Assembly (NCBI GenBank): GCA_021234155.1
Contig: JAJEKV010000036.1
Span: 13,031,426-13,095,425, forward strand
Source of the DNA: Isoetes taiwanensis
Taxonomy: Eukaryota > Streptophyta > Lycopodiopsida > Isoetales > Isoetaceae
Direction of reading: 5' to 3'
DNA: 64,000 nucleotides
The position numbers were made by a program, and so were the translations under genes. The notes beneath the pieces are model-generated. The model did not search any database. It was given only the letters and a program-made list of their open reading frames with translations, and was not told where the DNA came from. Positions 22,839 through 34,524 of this stretch are shown one piece after another (positions within the stretch are counted from its first letter, which is position 1; each line of letters starts with the position of its first letter).

Positions 22839-25146
22839 GGTTTTTTTTTTTTTTTTTTTGGAAGGACGACAAGCTTTATTCACCAACTAAAAACCAGAGC
22901 AACATAAAATGCAAAGACAGGATTATAACCCCAGTGGACAAACCGATCCAACTGAGCACAACCACCTGCCTATGCAAAAGAATGAATCTGAAGGTAAGTA
23001 TGCCAGATCAGTATTTTCTTCTCTTGATCAAGAGAAGAACAATTGTAAGCCATAACAATTTTATTTTGCGCCCACTGAAGAACAATCTCATCTGCAGTAT
23101 CTACGCCCTGAAAGATAAACAACCTCCTTCTCTTCCAGATTGACCATAAAAGACAGCCACATGCGAGATGAAAAGCTCGTTTCCGTAGTTTGGGCCAAGC
23201 ATCAGGATAGATAGCAAGCAAAATTTGCTGGCTAGATCTAGACGTGCCAAATAGGGTCAACAACCAAGACCATGCCTGCCGAAGCCGCTCAAGAAAAAAC
23301 AATGCTCAATACTCTCAACCCTTTGCTGGCATAAAGGACAGAGCTCTGAAATCCGATTATCCATTTTATGGACTAACTTGTTGACTCTGAGACATCTATG
23401 GATCACTTGCCACTACAGAACTACTATTTTGGGATGAAGTAGCTTATCCCATACCCATATCCAAACACTTTTTCCATTGTGGCTGAGGGACCTGAAGATG
23501 CCACCTATTAGATGGAGGCAGGATTTCAGAATGCAAAAGCAATTTATACACAGAAGACACAAATCGCCCTGGCTGAATATCCTTATGGCAACCCTATACG
23601 ACTACCTCAATATGTAGACCAGAATCCTGTGGCAACAATGCAGCAATATGATTCCAGATTACTCTGTCCCATCTGTACAACAAGAACTTTGTTCTAAATG
23701 CTTCCCATGACATGAGATGACCAGACTCATACCAAGCTACAATAGTGCTGATACCAGCTGCTACCCATCGTCGTTGAGTCTTTGGATGAACAACCACAAT
23801 TAGAGGCACATTCTCTGGAGTGTCCTGCAACGGAATCCACCAGCATGGAGCGGACAACTGAAGACATGCCTCAGGATTAATATGGAAAGGAGACCTGACA
23901 GTATCCCAAGCAGCAAGCAACCCCTTCAGAAAGGGAGAAGCATTAGGATACGGATGCATATGATAAAGCAAAGCCCACGGAAGGAGGGACTTAATGGTTG
24001 CCTTATGAAATGGGAGACAATGCTGAATCGACTGCACCAATAACCTCAGGCCAGGAGAATCATCCTTACCAATGAAAATCCTCCAAATGAACTTTGATAT
24101 CATCACCTTGCTTTGGAGGTGAAAATCCAACATACAAGACCACCAGCTGCCTTAGGTCTAATGCATTTCGCCCAAGCTACCTTGACCACCGCTCCTAACT
24201 TATTTCCACCCCAAATAAAATTTCTGACAATACGCACAATCTCCTCCATCTTACACTGCGGAGCTAATAGAGCAGACGCCATGTAGACATGAGTATTACT
24301 AAGAACACATTTAGCCACAGTGATTCTACCGGGCATGGACAGTTTAGCTGTATTCCACCAAAACAAGTGCTTTTACAATCCACTAATGATTTCATCTGAA
24401 GCAGAGACGTGAATTCCAACTGGGATACCAAGCAACTTTGTGGTATTGCCATGCAAAAGAATCTTCCATGGATAGTCCAAAATACAGGGAGGGATGGGAC
24501 TGTCCAACGTCCACAAAGCTGTACATTTTTGCCACCCTACAAGAACTCCTGATGCTAAGGAGAATGTGTCTAATAATAGCTTAGCATTACGAAGATTCTC
24601 AGCCTCGGCAATTAGGAACAAAAAAGTATCATCGGCATATTGGTTACATACCTCTTGAGAACCATCGTCCATTGGGAGGCCTCGAATAATCCCATCTTGA
24701 GTAGCAACGGAGAAGAGCTGGGATAATACTTCTGCCACAATTGTGAAAAGCAAGGGTGCTAAGGGACAACCTTGCCGAATTCCTCTACCCATTACAAAAA
24801 TATCCGATGGCTCGCCCTGGAAAAGGATAATAGATCTGGCTGATGTATGGAGCTTCATGACATTCCTTGTGAATGACTCCCCAAACCTAAGTGCAAGAAG
24901 ACACTTCTACAAGAAACCCCAATCAACACTATCATAAGCTTTAGCAAAATCAAGCTTAAGATACACTGCTGTATGACCCTGCAACCGGGCCCAATATATT
25001 CCTTCATATACAGCAGCCACGTTGTTGAGAATACAACGACGAGAATCCACCCATTTTTGCAAGTCCCCTCTTTCTTCGATTTAGCTAATCGATGTTTTGG
25101 TGGAGTCATCTGGAGGTGGAGGTTTGGTTATTCAATCTAGAAGCAC
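22839..25146 (-). mobile_element. 5'-truncated L1-type LINE with poly(A) tail
   Basis: The tail is a run of about 20 T at 22839-22859, preceded on the coding strand by 'gaataaagcttgtcgtcc'. Minus-strand RT sequence includes VYLKLDFAKAYDSVDW (about 24950), GRGIRQGCPLAPLLFTIVAE (about 24800-24740), and the catalytic NQYADDTFLFLIAEAE (about 24640-24590). The C-terminal zf-RVT region reaches about 23000 (LACGCLLWSIWKRRR). It is broken by several frameshifts and stops, and the endonuclease and ORF1 are missing. A possible short duplication ACTTGG flanks it (about 22833 and 25147). Confidence 0.85.
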
Positions 25147-25822
25147 ACTTGGGCGGCAAAAAATTGGGCTAAAATTTTATTTTTTTTGGCATTTTTTCCC
25201 ATTTAGTTTAGCCATTTTTCTTGGAAAAAATGCTATAAAAAAGCCATTTGGCTAACCTTAGCCGTTATATTATTCCATGATCTAGCTGGCAGTACGATTC
25301 TGGCAACTGTCTCAATCCGACAATCTGGGTAAAGCTCGAGCCTGACATCTGAAGCATTTTTCATTTTTGCTTTACCTGAGACTCCATGGCCATGGCGACC
25401 ACGCCCATTCCGGTGCTATCAAACTTGAAGCTTCGGCTATGACGCCATCTCCGAATGACCGTCCGTTCGATGCACCCTGCATGTGTTAGACCTTTGCATG
25501 TCCATTCTGGCTCTTTGCATGCCTTAATGCATGATCGGTTTCCCTATAAATCGGAATCTTCATATCCGGCATGGCTAAACAACAGAGATCTTGAGCTATT
25601 GGCGATGGTGTCCGGCATTTACAGATAAGGTATATTTACGCTTCTATTCACACTTCTATTAACCTTATTGTATGAAGATCTCTGACATTTCCCATCTATT
25701 AAACAGATCCTTAGCTATGGGCGAAATGGTCTGGTGCTAGCACAGAAGGTATGATCCCACATCTATAAGCATGAGCTGATTAGAGCTTTTTCTTATGCCT
25801 ATGATCAATCTTTTGCAGTTGT
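25147..25822. other. No gene supported
   Basis: Contains an A/T-rich stretch and a 'catggccatggcgaccacgc' segment typical of dispersed short motifs in this window. I see no conserved coding sequence. Around 25615-25830 three short spaced segments look like tandem duplicates of 'gatctctgacattt...' type, weakly. Confidence 0.35.
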
Positions 25823-26358
25823 ACAGGCGCCGGATAACCAAGCAAAATTCGGAATAAATCCTTGAAGCTGAGCTCATATTCTTCTCCTTTTTTCAGATAT
25901 GGCTGGCACTATCCTTGAGATATGAGCTCAATATATCTATTCTGGCACACTCCTTTTTCTACCTCTGAGATTCATTTTTTGCCTGCCTTTCCGGCATAAA
26001 AGATGGAGGCATCGAAAAACTCTGCAAGCTCTAAAGAGAGACTTGAAGCCGAGCTTCTTTTAAAACAATAAAGATATAAGCTTCTGTAAGCCAGAGGACA
26101 TGCTGGACAGACTTTAAGTTTTCTCTCTGATGCACTGATCCGATGCTATTGTCACAAGTTGAAAACATGCCATATCCTAGACTGGCTACCGGCTACACAA
26201 TGAAAGAAGAGCCTCGCCCACTAATGAGGATGACTGCCAGTTTAAGGGCTGTAGCAGGTTTGGAGTAGTTTTTCGAATATACTAGGTATATACCAGCATA
26301 TCCTTGGAATATGCTAGGAACCCACCTCACCGAGGGTTTGCCCCCCTAGGGGCAACCC
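25823..26358 (+). repeat. Dispersed repeat R1, intact copy
   Basis: About 536 bp, near-identical to the split copy at 37366-39836. It begins CAGGCGCCGGATAACCAAGC, contains 'cataaaagatggaggcatcg', a dense direct-repeat-like A/T segment 'gaatatactaggtatatacc', and ends with the hairpin 'tttgcccccctaggggcaac' followed by A-rich sequence. No protein is encoded and no TIR is seen. The conserved 3' hairpin leaves Helitron-like or SINE-like origins open. Confidence 0.7.
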
Positions 26359-27289
26359 AAAAAAAAAGGAAAAAAGAAAAAGAAAACAAAACTAGGCAAC
26401 AAATGTGAAGGAGAGTATAATGCTTGAATGTCACCAAGTGTGTTTAGTCTTGACAACCTCTGACTCGATTTACTTCCCTACATTCAGTGCTGCCTGATAA
26501 ATTTCTTGTAATAATGTGTCAATCACGTGGGGATCTATGGTTTTTTGGGCAGTTTTCCCTGACCATAGGGTTTTCTATTGTTGGGGGACTTTGTGCGGCC
26601 ATATTCAGGACCTGAATTGCAGGTAGCTTAAAAGAAATACAACCAGAGCCAAATCATGCTCGGAGCTTGATAGAATCGCTAGAATAGCAATTAGAATTGT
26701 TCTCAAACCCTCGAAATTTGGCTTAGCAATATTTGACCCTGCTCAAGGTTTTTTTTTTGGCAGTGGACACCCTTTTTCTGAACAAAAACATTATACAAGC
26801 GATACCTTCTACTGGTGGTGGATTGAATAGAAAACCTATTTTTCTGCATGTACCACCCTCACACCTCAAAAAAGGAAGTTCAGTTTTGCATTTCTCTTTT
26901 AAGCTCTTTTGATGTTTGATGGTGTGTTATAAGGAACATTTTTAAAAGAATAGCCATAACTCACGTGCCATAGATGATTAAGCATCAAGGAATGAGAGCC
27001 AACCAAAAACATGACAAATAGAGGTGCGAATTCTCATTTTGCTTTTTTTGTGCCAGCTTTTTTATAGTAGTCTCCTTATTCATTGCAAGACAGAAAAATG
27101 ATGTGTAGTATGCGATAACAAATAATTCCAAGGTTCGAAGGAGCAAGAGTGAAACCTACGTTTCTCGCTTTATTTTCTAAAGCCTTCTCGATGATAGTTT
27201 TACATCTGTTCAACTGCCTTTACCTGTGCATATATATCCACACACTGCAGCTATAACTTTGTAAAGGCTGCCATCTTCAAGCATACAGC
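26359..27289. other. Intergenic, no gene seen
   Basis: AT-rich. A run of 10 T followed by 'ggcagtggacacc' at 26749-26771 may be another small poly(A)-tailed insertion on the minus strand, but no target duplication was found. Confidence 0.35.
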
Positions 27290-27510
27290 ACCACTTTCAG
27301 ATCCAAAACTTTTCAGTACCATATTACAAGTCCTATTTATGCAACTTTCCATCCATTACATCATTAGTCATCATGCACATTCTATCAAAATGCAGTGAGG
27401 CTTCCACCACATTGTGTGATGTATAGAAGTCAAAATTCAGAATCACAGTGGTTTTGAATATTTAGCATTTGGAAAATAGTAGCTAGTTTTCTTTTCCCTA
27501 AAGGACATAT
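27290..27510 (-). pseudogene. Alpha-kinase tandem duplicate, copy A, downstream flank
   Basis: This stretch is near-identical to 35595-35810 (shared 'cacattctatcaaaatgcag', 'gatgtatagaagtcaaaatt', 'ttccctaaaggacat'). In copy B it lies directly downstream of the kinase's last exon. It is the left half of duplicate copy A, separated from its right half (34553-35590) by the 7-kb transposon. Confidence 0.85.
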
Positions 27511-27538
27511 GGGTCTAAGTTAGATATTGGGGTACAAA
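27511..27538 (+). repeat. Left terminal inverted repeat of the 7-kb transposon
   Basis: 28 bp, GGGTCTAAGTTAGATATTGG then GGTACAAA; exact reverse complement of the right end. Confidence 0.95.
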
Positions 27539-27836
27539 CGCACCCATCCGGACGCGCTGCTTTTCGTGCTTGGTCCGCTGTGCTTGGAGGTGCTTGGAGA
27601 GCGGGAATGCGATGATCCGTTTTTAGCAAATTGCTTCCGGATCGATGACATGGCTACCTGCAAAATCAAATTCGGTACAGAATCAATTTGGCGGGGTTGT
27701 TGTGAGATGGCGTGGAGAGTTAATAGGATTTGTCTATGGTGGGAAGCATCATCCGGTGTTGTACCCCTGAACAGAATTTTCTTTGTACAGCACGGTCTTT
27801 CTGTACAACACAATTCTCTGTACAACACGATTCTAA

Positions 27837-30800
27837 ATGGATCAATCAGCATCAGATTTAGATGAAGAAAAGCGACTTCAAATTTTCCGGGAAATTCAAG
27901 CCGAGAGAAGAAGGCAATCTAGACAGCGGAAAAGAGATAGGGAGAGGGAGAAAGAAAATATCCAGCCTCAAGTTCACAGCGGTTTGAGTGCGAGAAGGCT
28001 TCAAGAATTGTCCAAGAGTTTGGACGATTATTTCAATAATATCACAAAGCCTTTGAAAGAAGGGGATAAGGCACTGGTGGTGCACAGATTTGTGAAGAGA
28101 GTGAAGAAGAAATTGCCACTGGAGGTGGATTTTGTTGATCATGATCAAAGCAAGATCATGAAGAATGTCATTAGAAATATTCAAGAAACACTCAATCAGC
28201 AAAAGAAACTAAGGAAGACAGATATAATGCAAGCAAGAAAGTCCACATTGCAAATGGTATCTTCAACAGCAAACAAAACCAACCAGTCTGCAGTTGCATG
28301 CCTCCTTCATGTATCAAGAAAATCTGTTATTGCAGCAACCAGAAGAAGAGTAATGGCAGAACAAGAATGTGGTCCGTGGTCAATGTTTTCAAGGAAAAAG
28401 AGATCAAATGCTAACTGATGAGGTTGTGAGGTTAAGAATTCGGTTTACAAGTTCTGGACAGAAAACACAAGAGTCTCACCATACAGGAAGCATGTGAGAA
28501 AGTTTGTTACAAAAGATGGTGAAAGAATTGATCATCCAATACAACTGCTTGAAATTTCTCAGGTAATTATTATGCTTTATGTGTTTTACCGCTTGTTCTG
28601 CTTTACTAGATTGCTGCTTTTAATTTTTTTTGGAACTCTGTATTTCTGCTTTGTTTATAGTTGCAATTTTACATGGCCTTCAAAAAGGAATTCAATGAAA
28701 TGAAGATTTCACAGCGCACATTTGAATTGCTGAAGCCATCTTTTGTGAGGCGTTTAAAAGAAAGAGAGACCTGTTGCTGCCAATATCACATGCACTTTGA
28801 GTATGTGATGCAAGCACTCAACAAAATCAGAACAGATCCAAATGGGATGCACAAAGAATGCAACTGTAATTGTGCTTTTTGTGGTGATGGCAACTTCTGT
28901 AGTGCCAAGAATCATGTTTATAAATCCATTAGTGATTTTTTGAGGCAAATGATCTGCTCTAAAGAAGAAGATGAAGACTGGCACAAACATCAATGTCTGC
29001 AGTTGGCATGCAAGGATTGTGGGCTGAAAAGGTACTCTTAAGTTTGTCTCTTCAATGTTATGATGTTTAAAGATATTATTGCTCAGTAACTTTAATTGTG
29101 GTGTTATAAACAGGTTTGCTTTTTGTCCTAAGGAGAAGATGGAAACTGATTACAACGTAGAGTGGAAACAGTTTGAAAAGGTATTTTGTTTGGCTTAATT
29201 AAATTGTGCTCGTGTAACATGCTTTTTAAACAAACTACAAACTGACAGAAATGTTCATGGTCTGAAATCAGCAAGAAGTTGGATACATGAAGGAGACTAC
29301 CAAGAAAAAAATGGGAGGGAGGAAACCAGCAAAAGTAACAAGACTTGCATACAAGAACGAGAGTCTGCCCCAGTTCATGAAGCATGCCTCCAAGACAATG
29401 GTACAATTTATCCCACACAATTATGTGGCACATTGGCAGGCAAAGCAATTCAGGACGTGTTTGGATACCTTTCCTGAAGATGCAATTGTCTCTGTAATTG
29501 ACTTTGCTAAAAATTACAGTTTTAAAATTTAGAGGGAGGCACAATCTTGCCACTGGCACATGGACCAGGCCTCAATTCTGGTTCATATCACATATAGACA
29601 TGCAACCCAAGCTGAGATAGAGGAGATGGAAGTTAAAGAGGCAGAGAAAAGAGAAGCAGAGTAGGATAAGCTGAAAAGAAAGAAGAAGACAAGTCAGGAG
29701 ACCATCAGCACTAATCAGATGAGAATTATAAAGGAAGTGCACTTTTATATTTCAGGTGACAGGGAGCATAGCACTGAGTTTGTACAACATTGCTTGAAAG
29801 TACATGCTGACTGGCTTAGAGCATAGAACATTGAGTACAAGAAACATATTTTTTGGAGTGATGATTGCACATCCCAGTTTAAAGGAGCAAGGAATTTCTG
29901 GTATTTAGGAAGGAACTATGTGTGTAGTGAAGGAATTGAGTATGAGTGGAATTTCTTTGCCAGTTCTCATGGCAAAGGAGAACATGATGGACAAGGTGCA
30001 ATATTGAAAAGGATTTTGGCAAGAGAGCAACTGAAGTATGAGGCCTAGAAATTGGAGCATGCCAAAGACATTGTGGATTTCATGAACTGGTACATGATGA
30101 ACAATCCACCAGACCCTCATATAAGAAGGTAAATTCTTGTTTTTTCTTAGATTTTTCTTAGATTTGAAGTTGCATGAATCTGTTTTATATTGCAGGTTCT
30201 TTTGGCATATTGATCCCCAAAGTGTAGACAAATCTGAAAGGAAGGAGTGGAGAACACTATGTGGGAGCTCTAAACTTCATTGCATCAGACCATGTAACAA
30301 AAAGAACCCTGCAAAAGTTGCTTACAGGTGCCTCTCTTGCTATTGTTCCGATTGCTTTCATGGTAAAAGAGATGATTGCACAAATAAAGCACGTTTGGGA
30401 GCTTGGTTCACAGCAGAACTGAAACCAAAGATGAAATCTGTTGCTGGAGAAACATCCACAGCAATTAGTCAGCCTACAAAACAAGTTGAGGATGAAGACC
30501 AGGGGGAAAAAGAAGAAGATGAAGAAGAAGATGAAGAAGAAGATGACCTTAGTTCTCTTCTAGAAGTTGGAGATAACTTTGCTGTAAATGCACATCCAGA
30601 AGATGATGAGGGAGTTGACTTTTATGTTCTTAGGTGTACAAAGACTAAACATACATTGTTAGATACATATGAAGATGCTTGGGGTACTGCATTTGGTGTA
30701 GGAGAAGTTATAGTTTATGGCCATTACTACAAGCAATTAGATGCACTCCAATTTGAGTTGCTATTGGACAAGCCAGTTGCTAGTTTGTATAGCCACCTTA

Positions 30801-30904
30801 CCAGACAGGTGAAGTTTGATGTGGAGAATCTTGGTATCAACAGTTTCAAGATGACTGAAAAGACATGCCAAAAAGTTATGGCATCCCTTCTAGTAGAGTG
30901 CTAA
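27837..30904 (+). pseudogene. RNase H-fold transposase of the 7-kb transposon, five exons, four in-frame TAGs
   Basis: Exons 27837-28564, 28661-29031, 29114-29180, 29272-30128 and 30196-30904 join with coherent phases and canonical introns. Exon 1 starts with a highly basic, helical N-terminus (RRRQSRQRKRDREREKENIQ). A frameshift and TGA TGA occur at about 28415-28423, after which the frame resumes as VYKFWTENTRVSPYRKHV. Exon 2 has a Cys/His-rich zinc-binding stretch (CCCQYHMHFEY, CNCNCAFCGDGNFC, CKDCG). Exon 4 has IFWSDDCTSQFKGARNFWY and FFASSHGKGEHDGQGAI, the likely catalytic core. Exon 5 has a second Cys cluster (CLSCYCSDC) and a long Glu/Asp tract. In-frame TAGs at 29530, 29662, 29824 and 30046 each sit where Gln is plausible. 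It would cut and join the TIRs, but this copy is disrupted. Confidence 0.8.
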
Positions 30905-31429
30905 TACTGCTGCCCGTTTTTTCTGGTTTTGCTTCGAAGAAGCAGAAGTTGAGTTTTTAGATGTACACTGGCTCTTTCTTGCCATATTCTTTCTTATACT
31001 CTTTATAATTCATTATCAATGAAATCTAACAAATTCTTTGCTGCACAAATGTTCCTTGTCCTCACAGCTTTAAAAGAAAAGCTGCTAGGTCTGCTTTTGA
31101 TACTTATGCTTTGTCTGCTTACATGCTTTTTGTTTTCAGTTAACTATTACAGACTTGATGAACTTCTGGTAAGTGTATATTTGCACTATCTGTTTTATTC
31201 TCTTCAGTTGGCATATGGAAAACAGATTGCAAGTTTATAAATGAAGACAACTCAAGAATCTGCACGTGTAGGTAAATGCCTGAAACCTTGAATTTACATT
31301 GATATCCGCTCTGTTACAAAAGTGTACAGCTATGTACTCATATCCAGTCTTCACAAAGAAACAGCTGTTATATCTTAAGTTACATCTTAAGTTACATGAA
31401 GTTCTTAATTTACATCTCAAAGTTAGGTA
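30905..31429. other. Gap between convergent transposon genes
   Basis: AT-rich 3' flank. 'cttataattcattatcaatg' and TATATCTTAAGTTACATCTT-type short direct repeats (31369-31415) are the only notable content. Probably the 3' UTRs of the convergent genes. Confidence 0.5.
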
Positions 31430-31687
31430 TCAAAGATCTGTTCTACCATCACTTGCAGGGTCAGTATCTTCAATGTGGGTCTGATCTTGTGTTGTTTCTT
31501 CTCTTGCAGGTTCCTCCTGTTTATTTACAACAATATCAGTTGCGGCACCAACAATATCTTTCACCAATTGCATGCTTCCCTCAATTGCTACTCTCCATCT
31601 TGCAAGTTCTTCCAAGTGGTCAACAGCAAGTTTGAGTATGTTGATGTCTACTTCCTTGACCACATCAACATGAAGTTGCTGGTGCAA

Positions 31688-32248
31688 CTACTTTTGAGGA
31701 TTCTTTGAATGAAGCCAAGTGTGCAAACATGCTTTTGTGTAGTTGAATACCTTATCATTTTCCTCATTGTCAAAGCTCTCAATTATTAAGCATGTGTCTA
31801 GTGGGGACAAGAAAGTCTTGTACAAAGAGTCATCCACAAGCACAACATCCTCTACATCATTAAAAGTTGTGTAAACTTTGACAATTGGTTTCATCCATAC
31901 TGGTTTGGTTGCATTGCCTGGAAACATAAAAGGCATTTCCTCACATTCATTCTGACCCCATATGAATTTGAATTTAGCAATGTAGTGTGCTGGCAGAATA
32001 CTGTTAAGGATTTGTATGATGTTGTGCTTCATCATGCTAGACCAAATCCCAACTTCAAATCTTTCAAAACAGAAATCCAAGAACTCTTGTAGAAGAGGTC
32101 TGCAAATAAGCACTTTCCCTGCTGTGTAATACTTCTTGAGCCCTGGTGGAATCTTTACTCTTGCTCTTTTTTGGAAGGTGTTGACCAAAACTCCATTAAT
32201 GTCTAAGATGACAAGTTTTTTCTTTTCTAAATCCTCTGCAACATTCAT
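31688..32248 (-). CDS. FCP1/NIF-like HAD phosphatase domain of the transposon accessory gene
   Basis: Open over 186 codons. HAD motif I is DINGVLV; the second Asp of the classic DxDGT is Asn, as in many plant FCP1-like paralogues. Next come an ICRPLLQEFLDFCFERFEVGIWSS block (motif II region), NKFK-type loop residues, and VVLVDDSLYK (motif III). Length and order match the SCP/NIF domain that dephosphorylates protein substrates such as the RNA polymerase II CTD. A possible acceptor 'ttgcag' at 32236-32241 links it to the AT-hook exon, although the phases do not join cleanly. Frame continues past the TAG for 85 more codons. Confidence 0.75.
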   Translation of the reverse strand: MNVAEDLEKKKLVILDINGVLVNTFQKRARVKIPPGLKKYYTAGKVLICRPLLQEFLDFCFERFEVGIWSSMMKHNIIQILNSILPAHYIAKFKFIWGQNECEEMPFMFPGNATKPVWMKPIVKVYTTFNDVEDVVLVDDSLYKTFLSPLDTCLIIESFDNEENDKVFNYTKACLHTWLHSKNPQK

Positions 32249-33198
32249 AAAAAAGGAAACTCAAACATCAACATGACTTAAACATGAATTAAAAGAAGTC
32301 ATTAATTAAAGAAAACAGAATTACAATATTCAAACAATGTTCTCAAACAACATAAAACAATTAAAACAGTATTTCACATACACTACAATATGTTATGTTC
32401 TGAAACTAACTCAATGACTTGATATACTGAGAAACAGAACCTGAACTACCATTTAACATTTTCACAATCATATCAACTTGATCACCTATTTGCTTTGGTG
32501 CTTGAGGTGGCAGCTTCTTTTGAGGGTCTCCCCATCTTCTTTTTGACTTTTGTTGTTGCTACCTCCATTTCAACTACTGCTTCACCCTTACCCTTACCTT
32601 CAGCAACTTCAATATCAACAGCATCTTCATTTGCTTGTTCTTCATCACTGCTTACTTGAACATCTACATTTGCAGCATTAGAACTTTCTCCTGCAGTTGC
32701 ACTCCTCAACCTGGTCTTTATGCCAATTGCAGGAACCTTTTGTACAGGTTGTTCATAATATTCTTCTGAACTGCTCTCAACAACACGTAAATGTTTTATC
32801 CTGTTTTTTGCTGGCCCCTTACTAATCTAAATTACAGAACTTTGCTACTTAGAACACAAATCAATTTAAATGAGATTAAATTAATTAAAACACAAATAAG
32901 AAGTATCAAAGTCTTACCTTCTACAAAGCTTCTACAGCTTTGCTTACTGGACTTGGTGATACTTGAGCTGATGCTGAAACATTTTTTGGTGACTCAGAAA
33001 TAGGTGAAGCCACAGGTGCCACAGGTGCTTTATTAAATAATAAAGCAGGTGAAGCCACAGGTGTGACAACATTGGAAAACTTATCAGCAAATGCACTACT
33101 AGTGCCTACCTCAAATGCACTGCCTGCCTCAATCTGCAAGTCTTCTTCACCTGCAACCTCTAGACCAAGTTCCACAAATACTTCCTTGGGAACTTCCT

Positions 33199-33337
33199 TC
33201 AAACACCTGAAGCATGTCTTCTTTTCATACAAAAGCATGCAGCATGCCAAGTGATAGACATGTTCACATGGTAATGCCATACGCAATTTATATTTTGGAT
33301 TGAAGACCAATCCACATGCAGCACATGCATCTTCCAT
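33199..33337 (-). CDS. RING-type zinc finger of the transposon accessory gene
   Basis: Zinc ligand order: Cys-x2-Cys (CAAC), about 15 residues, Cys-x-His-x2-His-x2-Cys (CEHVYHLAC), then a terminal Cys-x2-Cys (CFRC) 10 residues on. This is a RING-H2/variant spacing of about 42 residues. It is followed by a disordered Ala/Pro/Ser/Val-rich linker. Such fingers commonly recruit an E2 enzyme. It is part of the same minus-strand gene and is not annotated as an independent protein. Confidence 0.7.
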
Positions 33338-34524
33338 GAAACAGGCAACCTGCTTTTCATAGTTATGATAGATATTTTTGATATATCTGAGTCCATCAAT
33401 TGTCTACCAGCTTCTAAGCAATTCCTGCTTTCCTGTAATCTGAATTCCAGTGAAGTTTTTAATCTTTCCTTCTTTTCCTTCTCCTGTAATGCCTCAACAC
33501 TAACATTTGGAAAGCAAGCTTCTAGTTTAGAGCAAAAATATACTTCACCACTTATTTTTTGCTTTAACTCGTCCATCTGCTTCAAGTTTCTATCATTCTT
33601 GTCTGCTTTGGCATTCAAAACAAACAACTCATTCTCCATTCTTGCTATCTCGTTCCTTCCATGCTCAATCATCCTCTCTTCCCTTGCTAAAGAGTTCTTA
33701 TCTACCTCAATGGTACTAATTATTTTTACCAGATCAGTTGTACATTTGTCTAAATCTGTTTCCAACTTACTAACCTCCTCTTCAATCAAACAAATGTTGA
33801 AACTTAAATTGGAAACAGAAAACTCAGAAGACTGACTTGCTTTCCCCTTAAATTCAAGTTGAGATGTTGATCTGCCTGAAGCTAGAGGTGTACTTTGGCA
33901 TGAAGGAACTGTAGGTTTGATCCTTTTAACATCTTCTTTTCTAACATCAATGTCATCCCTTTTTCTCCTGAACCAAACATTGACCTGTTTCTTGTAAGCA
34001 TCCCAATCAACCCGATGAGCTTCAGGGTTATGCTCTGCCCGACTACAGTTTTCCCATGCAAATGATAATGCTACTAGCTTCCTCAATTTATTATTCGGGA
34101 CATCTCCATCTCCATACAAGAAATTGATCAAGCCGCATCTGCTTCAAATGAGGGTGAACAAAATAGATTTTGATTTTGCCTTTTTCGAATGGCTCAGACT
34201 AAACACTGTTCCAGTCATCTGCAGTGACATTTTCCGCCAGCCATTTCAGCTTTTGCTATGGGATGATTCCTTCACCAGCCATGAGAAAAGAAGATACTTT
34301 AAAAAAAGCAGCAACAAACAAGCGCCTTGAAGAGGATGCTTCAATTTGCAAAATGCAGGAATTGAAGTGCAATCGGGGAGCAATCTGGCAACAATCTGGC
34401 CTGTACAATTCAATTAGTAACAATGGGCGCGAATAATTACAGCTCTGACAATCAAAATCATTGTTCGCGAAAAAGCGCGCGAAAATCGGAAAGGTGCGTC
34501 GGGCGCTGCTTAACGTCGCGGTTT

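Larger units (their letters stand above)
31430..34282 (-). pseudogene. Accessory gene of the 7-kb transposon: coiled coil, RING finger, AT-hook, FCP1-like phosphatase
   Basis: Read 34282 to 31430. The N-terminus begins MAGEGIIP at 34282 and includes WLAENVTADDWNSV, FLYGDGDVPNNKLRKLVAL (with a 1-bp shift near 34130) and a WDAYKKQVNVWFRRKRDD basic segment. A long coiled coil follows (33760-33400: LIEEEVSKLETDLDK...EKEKKERLKTSLEF). After another frameshift near 33380, a RING-type finger (33329-33200) has CAAC...LPCEHVYHLAC...CFRC. A Ser/Pro/Val linker comes next, then an acidic region with an AT-hook core KKKMGRPSKE (about 32520). Last is a HAD/NIF (FCP1-like) phosphatase (32240-31690) with motif I VILDINGVLV, motif III VVLVDDS, and a tail after TAG 31688-31690. 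TAGs at 34256, 34199, 32921 and 31688 are all at likely Gln positions. RING suggests ubiquitin ligase activity and the AT-hook suggests DNA binding. Whether it is captured host cargo or an element-encoded partner cannot be told here. Confidence 0.72.

Noticed and set aside
24855-25109. Independent gene at 24855-25109 (minus)
   Set aside because: It is the LINE RT read in a shifted frame.
27837-34282. Alternative genetic code (TAG = Gln)
   Set aside because: Although many internal stops are TAG at Gln positions, the long LINE ORFs (over 1,900 codons) contain none, and the thioredoxin-fold gene ends with TAG where its domain ends. A normal code with CAG-to-TAG decay or base-call error explains it better.
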